64,000 nt of DNA from Flavobacterium profundi (GTDB taxonomy: Bacteria; Bacteroidota; Bacteroidia; Flavobacteriales; Flavobacteriaceae), in the NCBI RefSeq assembly GCF_006491645.1, contig NZ_VDCZ01000013.1, positions 62,001 to 126,000 of the forward strand. Reading direction: 5' to 3'. The notes under the pieces were generated by a model. That model saw only the letters and a list, made by a program, of their open reading frames with translations, was not told where the DNA came from and did no database searches. Numbering within the stretch: the stretch's first letter is position 1; each line of letters starts with the position of its first letter. Both the position numbers and the translations under genes were made by a program. This document shows positions 18,260 through 28,203 of the stretch, one piece after another.

Positions 18260-21200
18260 TCGATTTAAAATATTCTTGAACTTTTTGATTGTAATTTGGC
18301 TGCAAAGGTAAACTTTGTCTATTTAATATTTCTATACTATTTAAATAATCTTTTAATTCTTTTGAAAGAATAGTTGTGGTTCCCTTGTAATCCTTATTGT
18401 TAGAATTTGATTTTCTTTTATTGTCTTCACCTTGTTGTTGAATAGCATTTTCTAACTTTAATAATTCATGTTTTAAATTAAGCATCTTATTTAAAGTTTC
18501 ATTTTTGAAACCTTTGTTGATTAGTTGCTTTTCAATGTCTTTCATTTGTTGAAGTGCGTTTTGACCCATACCGGACATACCTTCTTTCTCCAAAGCATTT
18601 TGTAAGGCATCACGTAGTTTTTGTTGTTCTTTAATAATTTCTAAAACTTTACCAGCGTCACCTTCCATGCCGTTTTGGCCTTCTCCTTCTCCTGATGAAC
18701 CTTGTTGGTTAGAATTGTTTCCTTTTTCTCCATTCTTTCCTTCTTTAGAACCATTTTGTGCTCCAGGTTTTTGTCCTTCCTTTTGTCCAGGTTGTTGTCC
18801 CTCTTTCATACCTTTCTTCATTTGCTCTCCTAGACTTTCTTGTTTTTTAATAATATCCGGTAATTGCATTCCTTGGCCTTGACCTTTTTTGGGTTTACCA
18901 GCTCCACTACTTTGCATCATCATTTGATCGCGAACATTACTTAAAAAGTCTGATAATGTATTTGCACTAGTTAAAACATATTGTTGATGTGAAGTCCCTT
19001 TATAAATATTATTATCTACCAAAACATCTAAAGATTTATCTAGGTTATAATGAATTTCGCCGACTTCGTTTAAAATTATTTCAGTTATTTTTGGATTTCT
19101 TAAAGAAATTGCAAAAAGACTATCATCTATATGTTTAAATTGATTTTTTAAATCTTGTTGCTCTTTTAAGATTTTATTAAATTGTAAGGATTTAGTTTCA
19201 ACTTTTTTAGTCTGATTCATTAATGCTTCTTCGTTAAACGAAAATGATAATAGATTATCAAGAATCTGACGCATCATTTTAGCATCTTCTTCCATCTGTT
19301 CGCTTTCACCTGCTTGAATAGACATAGCCATCTTTTGACCCATTTGCTTCATTTTAGAACCCGCAGCTTTTTGATTTTTACCTGCATTTTGTTTGTTATT
19401 GTTTTGTAAATTTTCTTCTGCTTTGTTTAAATCGTTTTCAATATCTTTACTTTCATTCTGATCCAAAGGGATATCTAAAGGTGTTTTTAATTCTTTATTT
19501 TCTTTATCTAAGTCATATAGTTCTTTTTGTAACGTGTCAAATTCATCTGAAAGTTTCTTTTGTTTTTCTAAAGAATTTTCTTTTTCATCTGCTAATTTTT
19601 CTTCTTTATCTCCGAGTGTGTTTAATTTTTCGGCTAATTGTTCAGCCTTTTTTTCGACATAAAATCTCTTGGTTAGTTCCACTAATTGTTCAAGATTCTT
19701 AGATTGATTTTTACTGTTTTGTTTTAATTTATCAGCTTTATCAAATAATTTATCTTTCTCTAATTTTTTGGACAACTCTTCTAATTCTTTTAATAACGCC
19801 TCATTTTCTTTAGATTGTTTTTCAGCTTCATCTAAACGTCTAATTAACTCTTCTTTATCTTTATCCATCTTTTCGGGATTAAATTCATCGAGATTTTCAG
19901 ATAATTTTTTAGTAAATTCCTTCATCATTTCATCTTGTTGTTTTTGACGTTTGATAAAATCATTCACTTTCTTTTGGTCTTGAAAAGATAAATTCTCTTT
20001 TTGTTTGTTTAGTTTTTGTAACTTATCTAATTCATTTAATTGCTTGTCTTGGTTTTGTAGAGATTTCTCCAGACTATTTATATTTTCATTTTGTTCTTTT
20101 AGAATACTATCGTCTATTTCAGACTTCGTTTTTTCATAATGAGAAAAAACAATAGATTTAGAACTTTTAAAGTGATTGATTGCATCATTATCAAATATTT
20201 CAAAGTAATATTCGTAATCCATTCCAGGCAACAAATCTATACCATCAGGGAAATGATAGATGAAACGGTCTACAAGATTATTTTTTAATTGAATAGGGAA
20301 AGTTTTAAATGCTTTAGGATCATTTTTATTATAATAAACAACTTGTAATTTTGATAAACCATAATCATCACTTACTTCACCTAATATAACATTGCTTTTC
20401 ATTTTCAAACTATCTGGAACAAATTCAGCCGTTATAGAAGGGAACTGATCTTTAACAATAGTGATTTGGTATTGTAGTTTTTCAAAATTCTGAATTTTTT
20501 GATTAGAAGTTAAAATTTCATAGGTGAGTGGATTTACAATACGAGATGTAAACTGGAAATTATCCTCCTCTTTAGTAAAAGGAAAAATAGAATTATTAGT
20601 TTTAAAAGATATTGCTGTTGTAGCTAGAGCATCAATTTTCCAAGATATTTGAGTTCCTTCAGGCACCATAGCATTACCTGAACCATAAATAAGTTCATCT
20701 GTTTTTTTAAGATAAGCAGGATAATGAAGATACATTTGAAAATTAGAAATAGAAGGAACTTGAATAACTTTTAATTGGTAATTTTGACTCTCAATGCCAT
20801 TAGATTCGAAATAGAATGGAGTATCTTTTTGAATGTTTTTAAAAGTAAAATAAAAAGAACCTTGCGCTTTTTTTTCTAAAAAATAAGTTTCATTATTAAT
20901 AACTATAGACGCATTTTCAGGAATAATTTTTCCGATTGTAGAAACATCAATAGTAAAATCTTGACCTTGTTGTACGAATAAATTTTGTTCCGAAATTATA
21001 AATTGAAATGGAGCAGGAGCTATATATTGGGTTTGAAAATGAACTACACGATCCAAACTATTAGTGATTACATTTGCATTTCCTGTAATAAAAAATAAAA
21101 CTAAAAGCAAAACTGGTATTATTGCATAAGGTAAATATTTTTTGTTTTTAGAAAAAGAAATTGCGTTAGAAAAGGGTATAGGAGAAAGCTGATTCGCTTT

Positions 21201-21590
21201 TTGTTCAATAGAAGCTAAAACTAATTCAGAAGAACAACTAGAATTAGATAATTGCAAAAAATTCAAAAGAGAATCTTTAACTTCTATAAAATGGCTACCA
21301 ATAATTTTGGAAGCTTGAACATAATTAATTCCTTTTGATAAATGAAATAATTTGAAAATAGGAAAACAAATAAAACGTAAAAACAAAAACAATTCTACCA
21401 CAACAAATATCCAAAAAAGAATGGTTCGACCAGGTATTGATAACCAAAGGAAATGCTCAATCAAAAGAGTAATTATAAAATATAAAATACCAAACCCAAT
21501 AAACAAAATACTTCCCTTTAATAATTCATTTAAATAATACTTTTTTATAAAGGCTTCTAATTTCTGATATATAACCGTTTTAAGTTCCAT
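18252..21590 (-). CDS. DUF4175-family membrane-anchored coiled-coil protein
   Basis: 1112 residues. Three hydrophobic segments near the N-terminus (about 25-45, 55-75 and 150-170) anchor it in the inner membrane. A beta-rich periplasmic part (residues about 180-480) follows. Then comes a very long Glu/Lys/Gln coiled coil (about 490-800) and a Gly/Gln/Lys-rich linker (PGQKEGQKPGAQNGSKEG, about 925-955). This layout is the DUF4175 family of Bacteroidota. Function is not established; the shape suggests a cell-envelope structural role. The gene precedes ybeY with an 8-bp overlap and starts 92 bp from the divergent alkane monooxygenase gene. No catalytic motif is visible. Confidence 0.85.
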   Translation of the reverse strand: MELKTVIYQKLEAFIKKYYLNELLKGSILFIGFGILYFIITLLIEHFLWLSIPGRTILFWIFVVVELFLFLRFICFPIFKLFHLSKGINYVQASKIIGSHFIEVKDSLLNFLQLSNSSCSSELVLASIEQKANQLSPIPFSNAISFSKNKKYLPYAIIPVLLLVLFFITGNANVITNSLDRVVHFQTQYIAPAPFQFIISEQNLFVQQGQDFTIDVSTIGKIIPENASIVINNETYFLEKKAQGSFYFTFKNIQKDTPFYFESNGIESQNYQLKVIQVPSISNFQMYLHYPAYLKKTDELIYGSGNAMVPEGTQISWKIDALATTAISFKTNNSIFPFTKEEDNFQFTSRIVNPLTYEILTSNQKIQNFEKLQYQITIVKDQFPSITAEFVPDSLKMKSNVILGEVSDDYGLSKLQVVYYNKNDPKAFKTFPIQLKNNLVDRFIYHFPDGIDLLPGMDYEYYFEIFDNDAINHFKSSKSIVFSHYEKTKSEIDDSILKEQNENINSLEKSLQNQDKQLNELDKLQKLNKQKENLSFQDQKKVNDFIKRQKQQDEMMKEFTKKLSENLDEFNPEKMDKDKEELIRRLDEAEKQSKENEALLKELEELSKKLEKDKLFDKADKLKQNSKNQSKNLEQLVELTKRFYVEKKAEQLAEKLNTLGDKEEKLADEKENSLEKQKKLSDEFDTLQKELYDLDKENKELKTPLDIPLDQNESKDIENDLNKAEENLQNNNKQNAGKNQKAAGSKMKQMGQKMAMSIQAGESEQMEEDAKMMRQILDNLLSFSFNEEALMNQTKKVETKSLQFNKILKEQQDLKNQFKHIDDSLFAISLRNPKITEIILNEVGEIHYNLDKSLDVLVDNNIYKGTSHQQYVLTSANTLSDFLSNVRDQMMMQSSGAGKPKKGQGQGMQLPDIIKKQESLGEQMKKGMKEGQQPGQKEGQKPGAQNGSKEGKNGEKGNNSNQQGSSGEGEGQNGMEGDAGKVLEIIKEQQKLRDALQNALEKEGMSGMGQNALQQMKDIEKQLINKGFKNETLNKMLNLKHELLKLENAIQQQGEDNKRKSNSNNKDYKGTTTILSKELKDYLNSIEILNRQSLPLQPNYNQKVQEYFKSND

Positions 21591-21682
21591 TTCTAAAGCA
21601 ATAGTTTTAACCGATAAATTTACGATTTTATTGAATATGAATGGAATAAAAAAATTTGTAACTTTAGTAACTAAAAATAGTT

Positions 21683-22711
21683 ATGAAATATCTTTTAGCA
21701 TATACCTTACCTTTAGCATCATTGTTAGGAATCTATGTTGGAAAATCTTGTTGCTATTTGGGTGTAGTTTATGCTTTTATTTTAATACCTTTTTTAGAAA
21801 TTATATTACCAAAAGATGCTACTAATTTAAATAAAGAAAGGATAAGTAGAGTAGAGCATAATTGGATTTTTGATGCTTTATTGTATTTAAATATTCCAAT
21901 AGTATACGGATCAATTTGGTATACTATGCAACTTATAACTTACACATCTAAAGAAATACATGAGTGGATAGGCATTATTTTAAGCTTAGGAATTATATTA
22001 GGTGCTAATGGAATTAATGTAGCACATGAATTAGGCCATAGAAAAAAGAAATGGGAAAGAATTTTAGGTAAATTATTATTAATTCCAACCTTTTATATGC
22101 ACTTTTATGTGGAACATAATTTAGGACATCATGTTCATGTAGCGACTCCTGAAGATCCATCGACTGCAAAATACAATCAAAATGTATATGCTTTTTGGTA
22201 CCAAACCATAATAGGTACTTATAAAAAAGCTTGGCAAATTCAGTTAAAATTAAATAAAATAAATCATAACTCCTTTTTTACTTTACAGAATGATATGTTT
22301 TGGTTTACCATAATTCAAATCAGTTATTTATTGCTAGTATATTTCATTTTTAATACTAATGGATTACTACTTACAACAAGTTCAGGAATTGTAGGTTTTT
22401 TATTACTAGAAACTATAAATTACATAGAACATTACGGCTTAAAGAGAACTCAATTACCTTCAGGTAGATATGAAAGAGTAACGGAAAAACATTCTTGGAA
22501 CTCTAATCATATTATGGGAAGAATTTTATTATATGAATTAACTAGACATAGCGATCATCATTATAAGGCATCTAAAAAATACCAAATATTAGAGTATCAT
22601 GATGTGAGTCCACAAATGCCTTTTGGATACCCAACTAGCATGGTCATCGCTTTATTCCCACCTTTATGGTTTAACGTTATGAATAAAAGAGTTCCCGAAA
22701 CGATGAAATAA
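21683..22711 (+). CDS. Alkane 1-monooxygenase (AlkB-type membrane di-iron hydroxylase)
   Basis: 342 residues with about six membrane spans. All four AlkB motifs are present: HELGHRKK, EHNLGHHVHV, NYIEHYGL and LTRHSDHHY. The histidines bind the di-iron centre that hydroxylates the terminal carbon of n-alkanes using O2 and rubredoxin electrons. The presence of NYxEHYGL separates it from general fatty-acid desaturases. No rubredoxin or rubredoxin reductase gene is adjacent. The ATG at 21683 gives the expected N-terminal membrane helix. A short out-of-frame reading at 21631-21825 is not a gene. Physiological substrate (alkane or other hydrophobic chain) unknown. Confidence 0.85.
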   Translation: MKYLLAYTLPLASLLGIYVGKSCCYLGVVYAFILIPFLEIILPKDATNLNKERISRVEHNWIFDALLYLNIPIVYGSIWYTMQLITYTSKEIHEWIGIILSLGIILGANGINVAHELGHRKKKWERILGKLLLIPTFYMHFYVEHNLGHHVHVATPEDPSTAKYNQNVYAFWYQTIIGTYKKAWQIQLKLNKINHNSFFTLQNDMFWFTIIQISYLLLVYFIFNTNGLLLTTSSGIVGFLLLETINYIEHYGLKRTQLPSGRYERVTEKHSWNSNHIMGRILLYELTRHSDHHYKASKKYQILEYHDVSPQMPFGYPTSMVIALFPPLWFNVMNKRVPETMK

Positions 22712-22751
22712 AAATAAAATTTATGTGATAAAGGAAATTGGAATTTTTTCA

Positions 22752-22777
22752 TTGAAATTTTTATAGTTGTATCTTTG
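22752..22777 (+). promoter_or_regulatory. Promoter of gltX
   Basis: TATCTTTG (22770-22777) matches the TAnnTTTG -7 box and ends 17 bp before the ATG. A TTG at 22752-22754 could be the -33 element, with a rather short 15-bp spacer. Confidence 0.55.
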
Positions 22778-22794
22778 CCAAAAATTATCAAAAA

Positions 22795-24312
22795 ATGTCT
22801 AAACCAGTAAGAGTACGTTTTGCTCCAAGTCCTACAGGTCCTTTACACATTGGTGGTGTAAGAACTGCATTATTCAATTATTTATTTGCCAAAAAAAATG
22901 GTGGCACCTTTTACATTCGTATCGAAGACACCGATCAAACTCGATTTGTAGCGGAAGCTGAATCCTATATTTTTGAAGCATTAGAATGGTTAGGTATTGC
23001 ACCAGATGAAACCATTGGTAAAAATGAAAAATTTGGACCCTACAGACAAAGCGAAAGAAAAGCAATTTACAAGCAATATGCAGATCAATTAATCACTAAC
23101 GGTTGGGCGTATTATGCATTTGATACTCCTGAAAAATTAGACGAATTAAGGAAAGAAGCTGAAGCCAATAAAAATACTTTTATTTACAATCATACGGTAA
23201 GAGATACATTAGATACCTCATTACATCTTTCTAAAGAAGAAACTGTAAAAAGAATACAATCGGGCGAACATTATGTCATCCGATTTAAAACACCTGTAAA
23301 TGAAGTTTTAGAAATTCAGGATATTATTCGTGGAAACGTAAAATTTGATACTAATTTATTAGATGATAAAGTATTATTTAAAAGTGACGGCATGCCAACG
23401 TATCACTTGGCGAATATTGTTGACGATCATTTAATGGAAACTTCACATGTGATTCGTGGAGAAGAGTGGTTACCAAGTGTACCTTTACATTATTTATTAT
23501 ACCAAGCATTTGGTTGGGAAGCACCAGAATTTGCACATTTACCCTTAATTTTAAAACCAGTTGGTAATGGAAAATTATCTAAAAGAGATGGTGATAAAAT
23601 GGGCTTTCCCGTTTTTCCTCTAGAATGGAAAACATCTGAAGGAATATCCATGGGTTACAGAGAAAATGGCTTTTTCCCAGAAGCGGTAGTTAACTTTTTA
23701 GCGTTATTAGGTTGGAATGATGGCACAGAGCAAGAAATCTTTTCTTTAGATGAATTGGTTGAAAAATTTGATTTGAATAGAATTCACAAAGCAGGAGCGA
23801 AGTTTGATCCAGATAAAAATAAGTGGTTCAATCATCAGTATTTGCAGAAGAAAAATGATGTTGAATTGGCAGCTATGTATCAAAAAGAATTAGCAAAGAA
23901 AAATATTTCTACTGCGCACGATATGTCAGAAGATAAATTAACAAAAATTGTTTCCTTGGTAAAAGATAGAGCTAATTTTGTAACAGAGTTGTATGATTTA
24001 TCGGATTATTTCTTTGAAGCTCCAAAATCATATGATGAAAAAGCAGCTAAGAATTGGAAAGAAGAAACACCAGTTTTAATGGAAAAAGTAGCTAATGAGT
24101 TGGAAAAAATTACTGATTTTACTGCTGTAACTATTGAAACGATTTTAAAGGACTGGATGACTGCAAATGAAATTGGAATGGGGAAAGTGATGCAACCGTT
24201 ACGATTAAGTGTAGTAGGTGCTTTAAAAGGACCTCATTTATTTGATATTATTGAAATGATTGGAAAAGAAGAAACAATTAGAAGAATTAAAAAAGCAATT
24301 GAAAGTTTATAA
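22795..24312 (+). CDS. gltX: Glutamyl-tRNA synthetase
   Basis: 505 residues. Charges tRNA-Glu with glutamate. The class I HIGH signature is in RFAPSPTGPLHIGGVRTALF near the N-terminus. The KMSKS-like loop is GKLSKRDGDKMGFPVFP. The C-terminal anticodon-binding helices are complete. Because glnS is also present (26406-28088), this enzyme is expected to be discriminating, that is, specific for tRNA-Glu. The gene has its own promoter and a strong terminator, so it is monocistronic. Confidence 0.97.
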   Translation: MSKPVRVRFAPSPTGPLHIGGVRTALFNYLFAKKNGGTFYIRIEDTDQTRFVAEAESYIFEALEWLGIAPDETIGKNEKFGPYRQSERKAIYKQYADQLITNGWAYYAFDTPEKLDELRKEAEANKNTFIYNHTVRDTLDTSLHLSKEETVKRIQSGEHYVIRFKTPVNEVLEIQDIIRGNVKFDTNLLDDKVLFKSDGMPTYHLANIVDDHLMETSHVIRGEEWLPSVPLHYLLYQAFGWEAPEFAHLPLILKPVGNGKLSKRDGDKMGFPVFPLEWKTSEGISMGYRENGFFPEAVVNFLALLGWNDGTEQEIFSLDELVEKFDLNRIHKAGAKFDPDKNKWFNHQYLQKKNDVELAAMYQKELAKKNISTAHDMSEDKLTKIVSLVKDRANFVTELYDLSDYFFEAPKSYDEKAAKNWKEETPVLMEKVANELEKITDFTAVTIETILKDWMTANEIGMGKVMQPLRLSVVGALKGPHLFDIIEMIGKEETIRRIKKAIESL

Positions 24313-24315
24313 ACG

Positions 24316-24342
24316 AAAAACCCAGCAAATTGCTGGGTTTTT
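24316..24342. terminator. Bidirectional terminator between gltX and the convergent outer-membrane protein gene
   Basis: AAAAACCCAGCA and TGCTGGGTTTTT form a 12-bp stem around a 3-nt loop, with A and T tracts on both sides. It therefore works for the plus-strand gltX and the minus-strand gene ending at 24347. Confidence 0.9.
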
Positions 24343-24346
24343 ACTT

Positions 24347-24997
24347 TTATAAATAAATTGTAATCATTCCGCTCAAAATACCATAATTGGCTTTAAACTT
24401 TTGATTGCCATTAAGCGCTTTTAAATCGTCTTTTTTATTTAAATTATTCATAAAATTATTGATACCATATTGATACGCTACATGCAAACGAACATTTTCA
24501 ATACCGGCTGTAATACCAGCATAAATATTACCACTAATTTTAGTAACATCTACAATATCATTTGCTGTTAATAAAGGACTATCTTTTAATAGTTTTAATT
24601 TGTCATTATCCTCGATCGATAACTTACCATTTACTTGTAAAACAGGCCCAATTTCTAAACTTAAATGATGCTCAATAACCATATAACTTCCCGTTAAGAA
24701 AACCTGTACACCAGACATTGTATAGGTAATATCGTCTGCAGTTGTTAAAGATTCTAAAGAGAATTTACTTTGTGTAAAATGCATTCCAAAAGCCATTTGC
24801 CAATCATTGTAATAATTGCCTCTTAATGAAAAACCAGCGGTCCAACCTAGTTCAGGTTTTGCATTGAATTGATCAGAAAATAAGCTCATTTGTGTAATAC
24901 CTCCTGAAAGACCAATACGATTACTATCGCGTCGACCATATTGTGCATTCAAAGAAAAGGTAATGAAAAGGGTTAATAAACAGATAATTTTTTTCAT
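24347..24997 (-). CDS. Outer-membrane beta-barrel protein (porin-like), unknown role
   Basis: 216 residues with a signal peptide (MKKIICLLTLFITFSLNAQ). The mature protein alternates amphipathic strands and turns (RIGLSGGITQMSLFSD, GWTAGFSLRGNYY, MAFGMHFTQSKFSL) and ends IYL, as expected of a small eight-to-ten-strand barrel of the Bacteroidota PorT/OmpA-like beta-barrel group. It is a single gene, convergent with gltX and divergent from the band-7 gene. No substrate can be inferred. Confidence 0.75.
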   Translation of the reverse strand: MKKIICLLTLFITFSLNAQYGRRDSNRIGLSGGITQMSLFSDQFNAKPELGWTAGFSLRGNYYNDWQMAFGMHFTQSKFSLESLTTADDITYTMSGVQVFLTGSYMVIEHHLSLEIGPVLQVNGKLSIEDNDKLKLLKDSPLLTANDIVDVTKISGNIYAGITAGIENVRLHVAYQYGINNFMNNLNKKDDLKALNGNQKFKANYGILSGMITIYL

Positions 24998-25097
24998 ATT
25001 CCAAATTTTCTATAAAAATAAGGTTATTAAATAAAACGTGTAACTTTTTTCGATAAAAAGCGTATAATAACTATAAACCAATTAAATAAACCACATT

Positions 25098-26075
25098 ATG
25101 CCTTTTTTAATTATTGTAGTTGTATTAGGATTGTTCATCCTATTGAGTTCATTTTTTACTGTAAAACAACAAACAGCTGTTATAGTAGAACGCTTTGGAC
25201 GTTTTAATAGTATTCGAAATTCAGGATTACAACTAAAAATTCCAGTTTTTGATCGCATTGCTGGAAGAGTAAATCTTCGTATTCAACAATTGGATGTCAT
25301 CATTGAAACTAAAACGAAAGACAACGTATTCGTAAAACTAAAAGTTTCAGTTCAATTTAAAGTATTACAAGAAAAAGTATACGAAGCTTTTTATAAATTA
25401 GAATATCCACACGATCAAATTACTTCTTATGTATTTGATGTAGTGCGTGCTGAAGTACCAAAATTAAAATTGGATGATGTATTTGAACGAAAAGATGATA
25501 TCGCTATTGCAGTAAAAAGAGAGTTGAATGAAGCAATGTCTACTTATGGTTATGATATCATTAATACTTTAATTACCGATATTGATCCAGACATTCAAGT
25601 TAAGAATGCCATGAATAGAATTAATGCTGCGGATCGTGAAAAAACAGCCGCAGAATATGAAGCAGAAGCTGGAAGAATTAGAATTGTAGCGAAAGCGAAA
25701 GCAGAAGCAGAAAGTAAAAGATTACAAGGTCAAGGTATTGCCGATCAAAGAAGAGAAATTGCTCGTGGATTAGTGGAATCTGTTGATGTGTTGAATAGAG
25801 TAGGTATCAATTCACAAGAAGCGTCAGCTTTAATTGTGGTTACCCAACATTATGATACTTTACAAGCAATTGGTGCAGATACCAATAGCAATTTGATTTT
25901 GTTACCTAATTCGCCACAAGCAGGAAGTGAAATGTTAAATAATATGGTTGCTAGTTTTACAGCAAGTAATCAAGTAGGGGAAGCGATGAAAAAAGCAAAT
26001 ACTTCCAAAGCAAAAAATAAAGGTAAAAAAGATATTTTTGGAGGAACAGAAGAAGAAAAAGATTCAGAAGAATAA
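25098..26075 (+). CDS. SPFH/band 7 (stomatin-prohibitin) membrane protein
   Basis: 325 residues. One N-terminal membrane helix (MPFLIIVVVLGLFILLSSFF) is followed by the band-7 domain (about residues 20-190: QTAVIVERFGRF, GLQLKIPVFDRI, DNVFVKLKVSVQFKV). An Ala/Glu/Lys-rich coiled coil (about 190-240, AEAESKRLQGQG) mediates oligomerisation. This is the slipin/QmcA-type layout: proteins that form cage-like assemblies on the inner membrane and can hold proteases such as FtsH. The C-terminal tail is Lys-rich and charged. No NfeD partner gene is adjacent. A terminator follows at 26102-26134. Confidence 0.85.
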   Translation: MPFLIIVVVLGLFILLSSFFTVKQQTAVIVERFGRFNSIRNSGLQLKIPVFDRIAGRVNLRIQQLDVIIETKTKDNVFVKLKVSVQFKVLQEKVYEAFYKLEYPHDQITSYVFDVVRAEVPKLKLDDVFERKDDIAIAVKRELNEAMSTYGYDIINTLITDIDPDIQVKNAMNRINAADREKTAAEYEAEAGRIRIVAKAKAEAESKRLQGQGIADQRREIARGLVESVDVLNRVGINSQEASALIVVTQHYDTLQAIGADTNSNLILLPNSPQAGSEMLNNMVASFTASNQVGEAMKKANTSKAKNKGKKDIFGGTEEEKDSEE

Positions 26076-26101
26076 GATTTGAATCAAAAATTAAAAATGA
26101 A

Positions 26102-26134
26102 GCCATCAATTTTAAAAATTGGTGGTTTTTTTGT
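26102..26134 (+). terminator. Terminator of the band-7 gene
   Basis: CCATCAATTTT and AAAATTGGTGG form an 11-bp stem with one G-U pair, followed by a run of seven T. Confidence 0.8.
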
Positions 26135-26355
26135 TTGTAAAAATAATTTTGGTACTAAAAATTAAAATAAAGCGATTTAAAACCTTTTTCTAATAGAAAT
26201 ATAAAATCATAAAGACTGTTTTTTAAAATGTCTTATATTTAAAATATGAAAGTCAAATTTTTAATATAAAATCTATTATTATAAAATATACTATAATTAA
26301 AATTTATAATTATAAAAATCTATTTAAAATATAAAATTGATAACAGATATAAATT

Positions 26356-26385
26356 AAAAAGGCTAGTTCATGAACTAGCCTTTTT
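26356..26385 (-). terminator. Terminator of glnS
   Basis: A 30-bp perfect palindrome: AAAAAGGCTAGTTCA followed by its reverse complement. It lies 20 bp beyond the glnS stop; A and T tracts on both sides could make it bidirectional. Confidence 0.85.
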
Positions 26386-26405
26386 AAAATTTATTTTGAG
26401 TAAAA

Positions 26406-28088
26406 TTATTGTACACTTACTTTTGCCCAAGTATCACGTAAACCAACTGTTTTGTTAAAAACTAATTTTTCAGGTGTTGACTCTTTATCCACACAGAAAT
26501 AACCCAAACGTTGGAATTGAAAATGTTCTAATTCTTTAGCTGATTGCAAACTTGGTTCTAAATAACCAGTAATAACTTCTAAAGAATTTGGATTGATGTA
26601 CTCTTTAAAATCAACTTCTTTATTTCCATCTGGATTTTCGTGCGTAAATAGACGATCAAACACTCTAATTTCTGCCTCAATAGCATGAGGAATAGATACC
26701 CAATGTATTGTTCCTTTTACTTTTCTTTTACTAGCTTCGGAACCACTTCCTGATTTAGAATCAACATCATAGGTACAATGAATTTCAGTAATATTTCCAT
26801 CAGCATCTTTTACAACTGATTCTCCTTTAATGATAAAGGCATTTTTTAAACGTACTTCAGTACCTAAAGATAATCTAAAGAATTTTTTGTGTGCTTCTTC
26901 TTGAAAATCTTCTCTTTCAATGTACAATTCTTTAGAAAAAGGTACTTTTCTATAGGTCATTACTTCTTCTTCAGGATTATTTTCAGCTTCTAACCACTCT
27001 TCTTGTCCTTCTGGATAATTGGTGATTACCAATTTAACAGGATCTAAAACTGCCATAACACGTGGTGCCACTTTATTCAAATCTTCTCTAACACAGAAAT
27101 CTAACAAAGAAACATCTATTAAATTTTCTCTTTTGGCAATACCAATCGTTTTTGCAAAATTACGAATAGCAGTCGCAGTAATTCCTCTTCTTCTCATACC
27201 AGAAATAGTACTCATACGTGGATCATCCCAACCTGTAACATGACCTTCTGTAACCAATTGCAATAATTTTCGTTTAGAAACAACGGTATGCGATAGATTT
27301 CTACGTGCAAATTCTCTTTGTTTAGGTCTTACCTTAGATTCATCATAAATTTGGTTTAAAAACCAATCGTAAAGCTCTCTATGCGGTAAAAACTCTAAGG
27401 TACAGAAAGAATGCGATACTTGTTCTAAATAATCGCTTTCTCCATGAGCCCAATCATACATTGGATAAATACACCAATCATTCCCTGTTCTATGATGATG
27501 AGCATGCATAATACGATAAATAATAGGATCACGCATCAACATATTATTCGCATTCATCGAAATTTTAGCTCTTAAAACGTGTGTACCTTTTTCAAATTCA
27601 CCTTGCTTCATACGTTCAAATAAATCTAAATTTTCTTCTATCGAACGATTTCTGTAAGGAGAATCAGTACCAGGAGTTGTAGGAGTTCCTTTTTGAATAG
27701 CCATTTCTTCAGAAGTTTGACTATCAACATACGCTTTATCTTTTTTAATTAACTCTACCGCCCAATCATATAATTGTTGGAAATAATCCGATGCATAACA
27801 TTCTTTATCCCATTGATAACCAAGCCATTCAACATCTCTCTTAATTGCATCTACAAATTCCTGCTCTTCTTTTGAAGGATTGGTATCGTCAAAACGAAGG
27901 TTAACAGGTGCATTATAATCGATTCCTAAACCAAAATTCAAACAAATAGCACTAGCATGACCCACATGTAAATAGCCATTAGGTTCTGGTGGAAAACGAA
28001 AACGTAATTTATCTTGAGGTAGACCTTTTTTTAAATCTTCTTCAATAATTTGTTCAATAAAATTTAATGATTTTTCTTCCGTTGACAT
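26406..28088 (-). CDS. glnS: Glutaminyl-tRNA synthetase
   Basis: 560 residues from the ATG at 28088. A TTG 12 bp further upstream would add four residues, but the ATG gives the normal start (MSTEEKSLNF) and is about 20 bp from a -7 box. Class I signatures are PPEPNGYLHVGHASAI (HIGH) and VVSKRKLLQLV (KMSKS). The beta-barrel anticodon-binding domain fills the C-terminal half. Charges tRNA-Gln directly, so the organism need not depend on the GatCAB route for glutamine. Divergent from folB across a 115-bp gap. Confidence 0.97.
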   Translation of the reverse strand: MSTEEKSLNFIEQIIEEDLKKGLPQDKLRFRFPPEPNGYLHVGHASAICLNFGLGIDYNAPVNLRFDDTNPSKEEQEFVDAIKRDVEWLGYQWDKECYASDYFQQLYDWAVELIKKDKAYVDSQTSEEMAIQKGTPTTPGTDSPYRNRSIEENLDLFERMKQGEFEKGTHVLRAKISMNANNMLMRDPIIYRIMHAHHHRTGNDWCIYPMYDWAHGESDYLEQVSHSFCTLEFLPHRELYDWFLNQIYDESKVRPKQREFARRNLSHTVVSKRKLLQLVTEGHVTGWDDPRMSTISGMRRRGITATAIRNFAKTIGIAKRENLIDVSLLDFCVREDLNKVAPRVMAVLDPVKLVITNYPEGQEEWLEAENNPEEEVMTYRKVPFSKELYIEREDFQEEAHKKFFRLSLGTEVRLKNAFIIKGESVVKDADGNITEIHCTYDVDSKSGSGSEASKRKVKGTIHWVSIPHAIEAEIRVFDRLFTHENPDGNKEVDFKEYINPNSLEVITGYLEPSLQSAKELEHFQFQRLGYFCVDKESTPEKLVFNKTVGLRDTWAKVSVQ

Positions 28089-28108
28089 AATAATTTTCAA
28101 TGTTTTGA

Positions 28109-28116
28109 CAAAGATA
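28109..28116 (-). promoter_or_regulatory. -7 box of glnS
   Basis: TATCTTTG on the minus strand (TAnnTTTG), 20 bp from the ATG at 28088. No clear -33 TTG. Confidence 0.5.
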
Positions 28117-28145
28117 GAAAATGTTTAATTGTTTAAAGTTTAAAG

Positions 28146-28178
28146 TTGTTTAAAAGTTAAAAAAACATAGTAACTTTG
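28146..28178 (+). promoter_or_regulatory. Promoter of folB
   Basis: TTG (28146-28148), 22 bp, TAACTTTG (28171-28178), then 25 bp to the ATG. Confidence 0.55.
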
Positions 28179-28203
28179 ACAGTAATTATAAATAAAATTT
28201 GCA

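Noticed and set aside
21631..21825. 64-residue ORF upstream of the alkane monooxygenase
   Set aside because: Out of frame and overlapping the well-supported gene starting at 21683.
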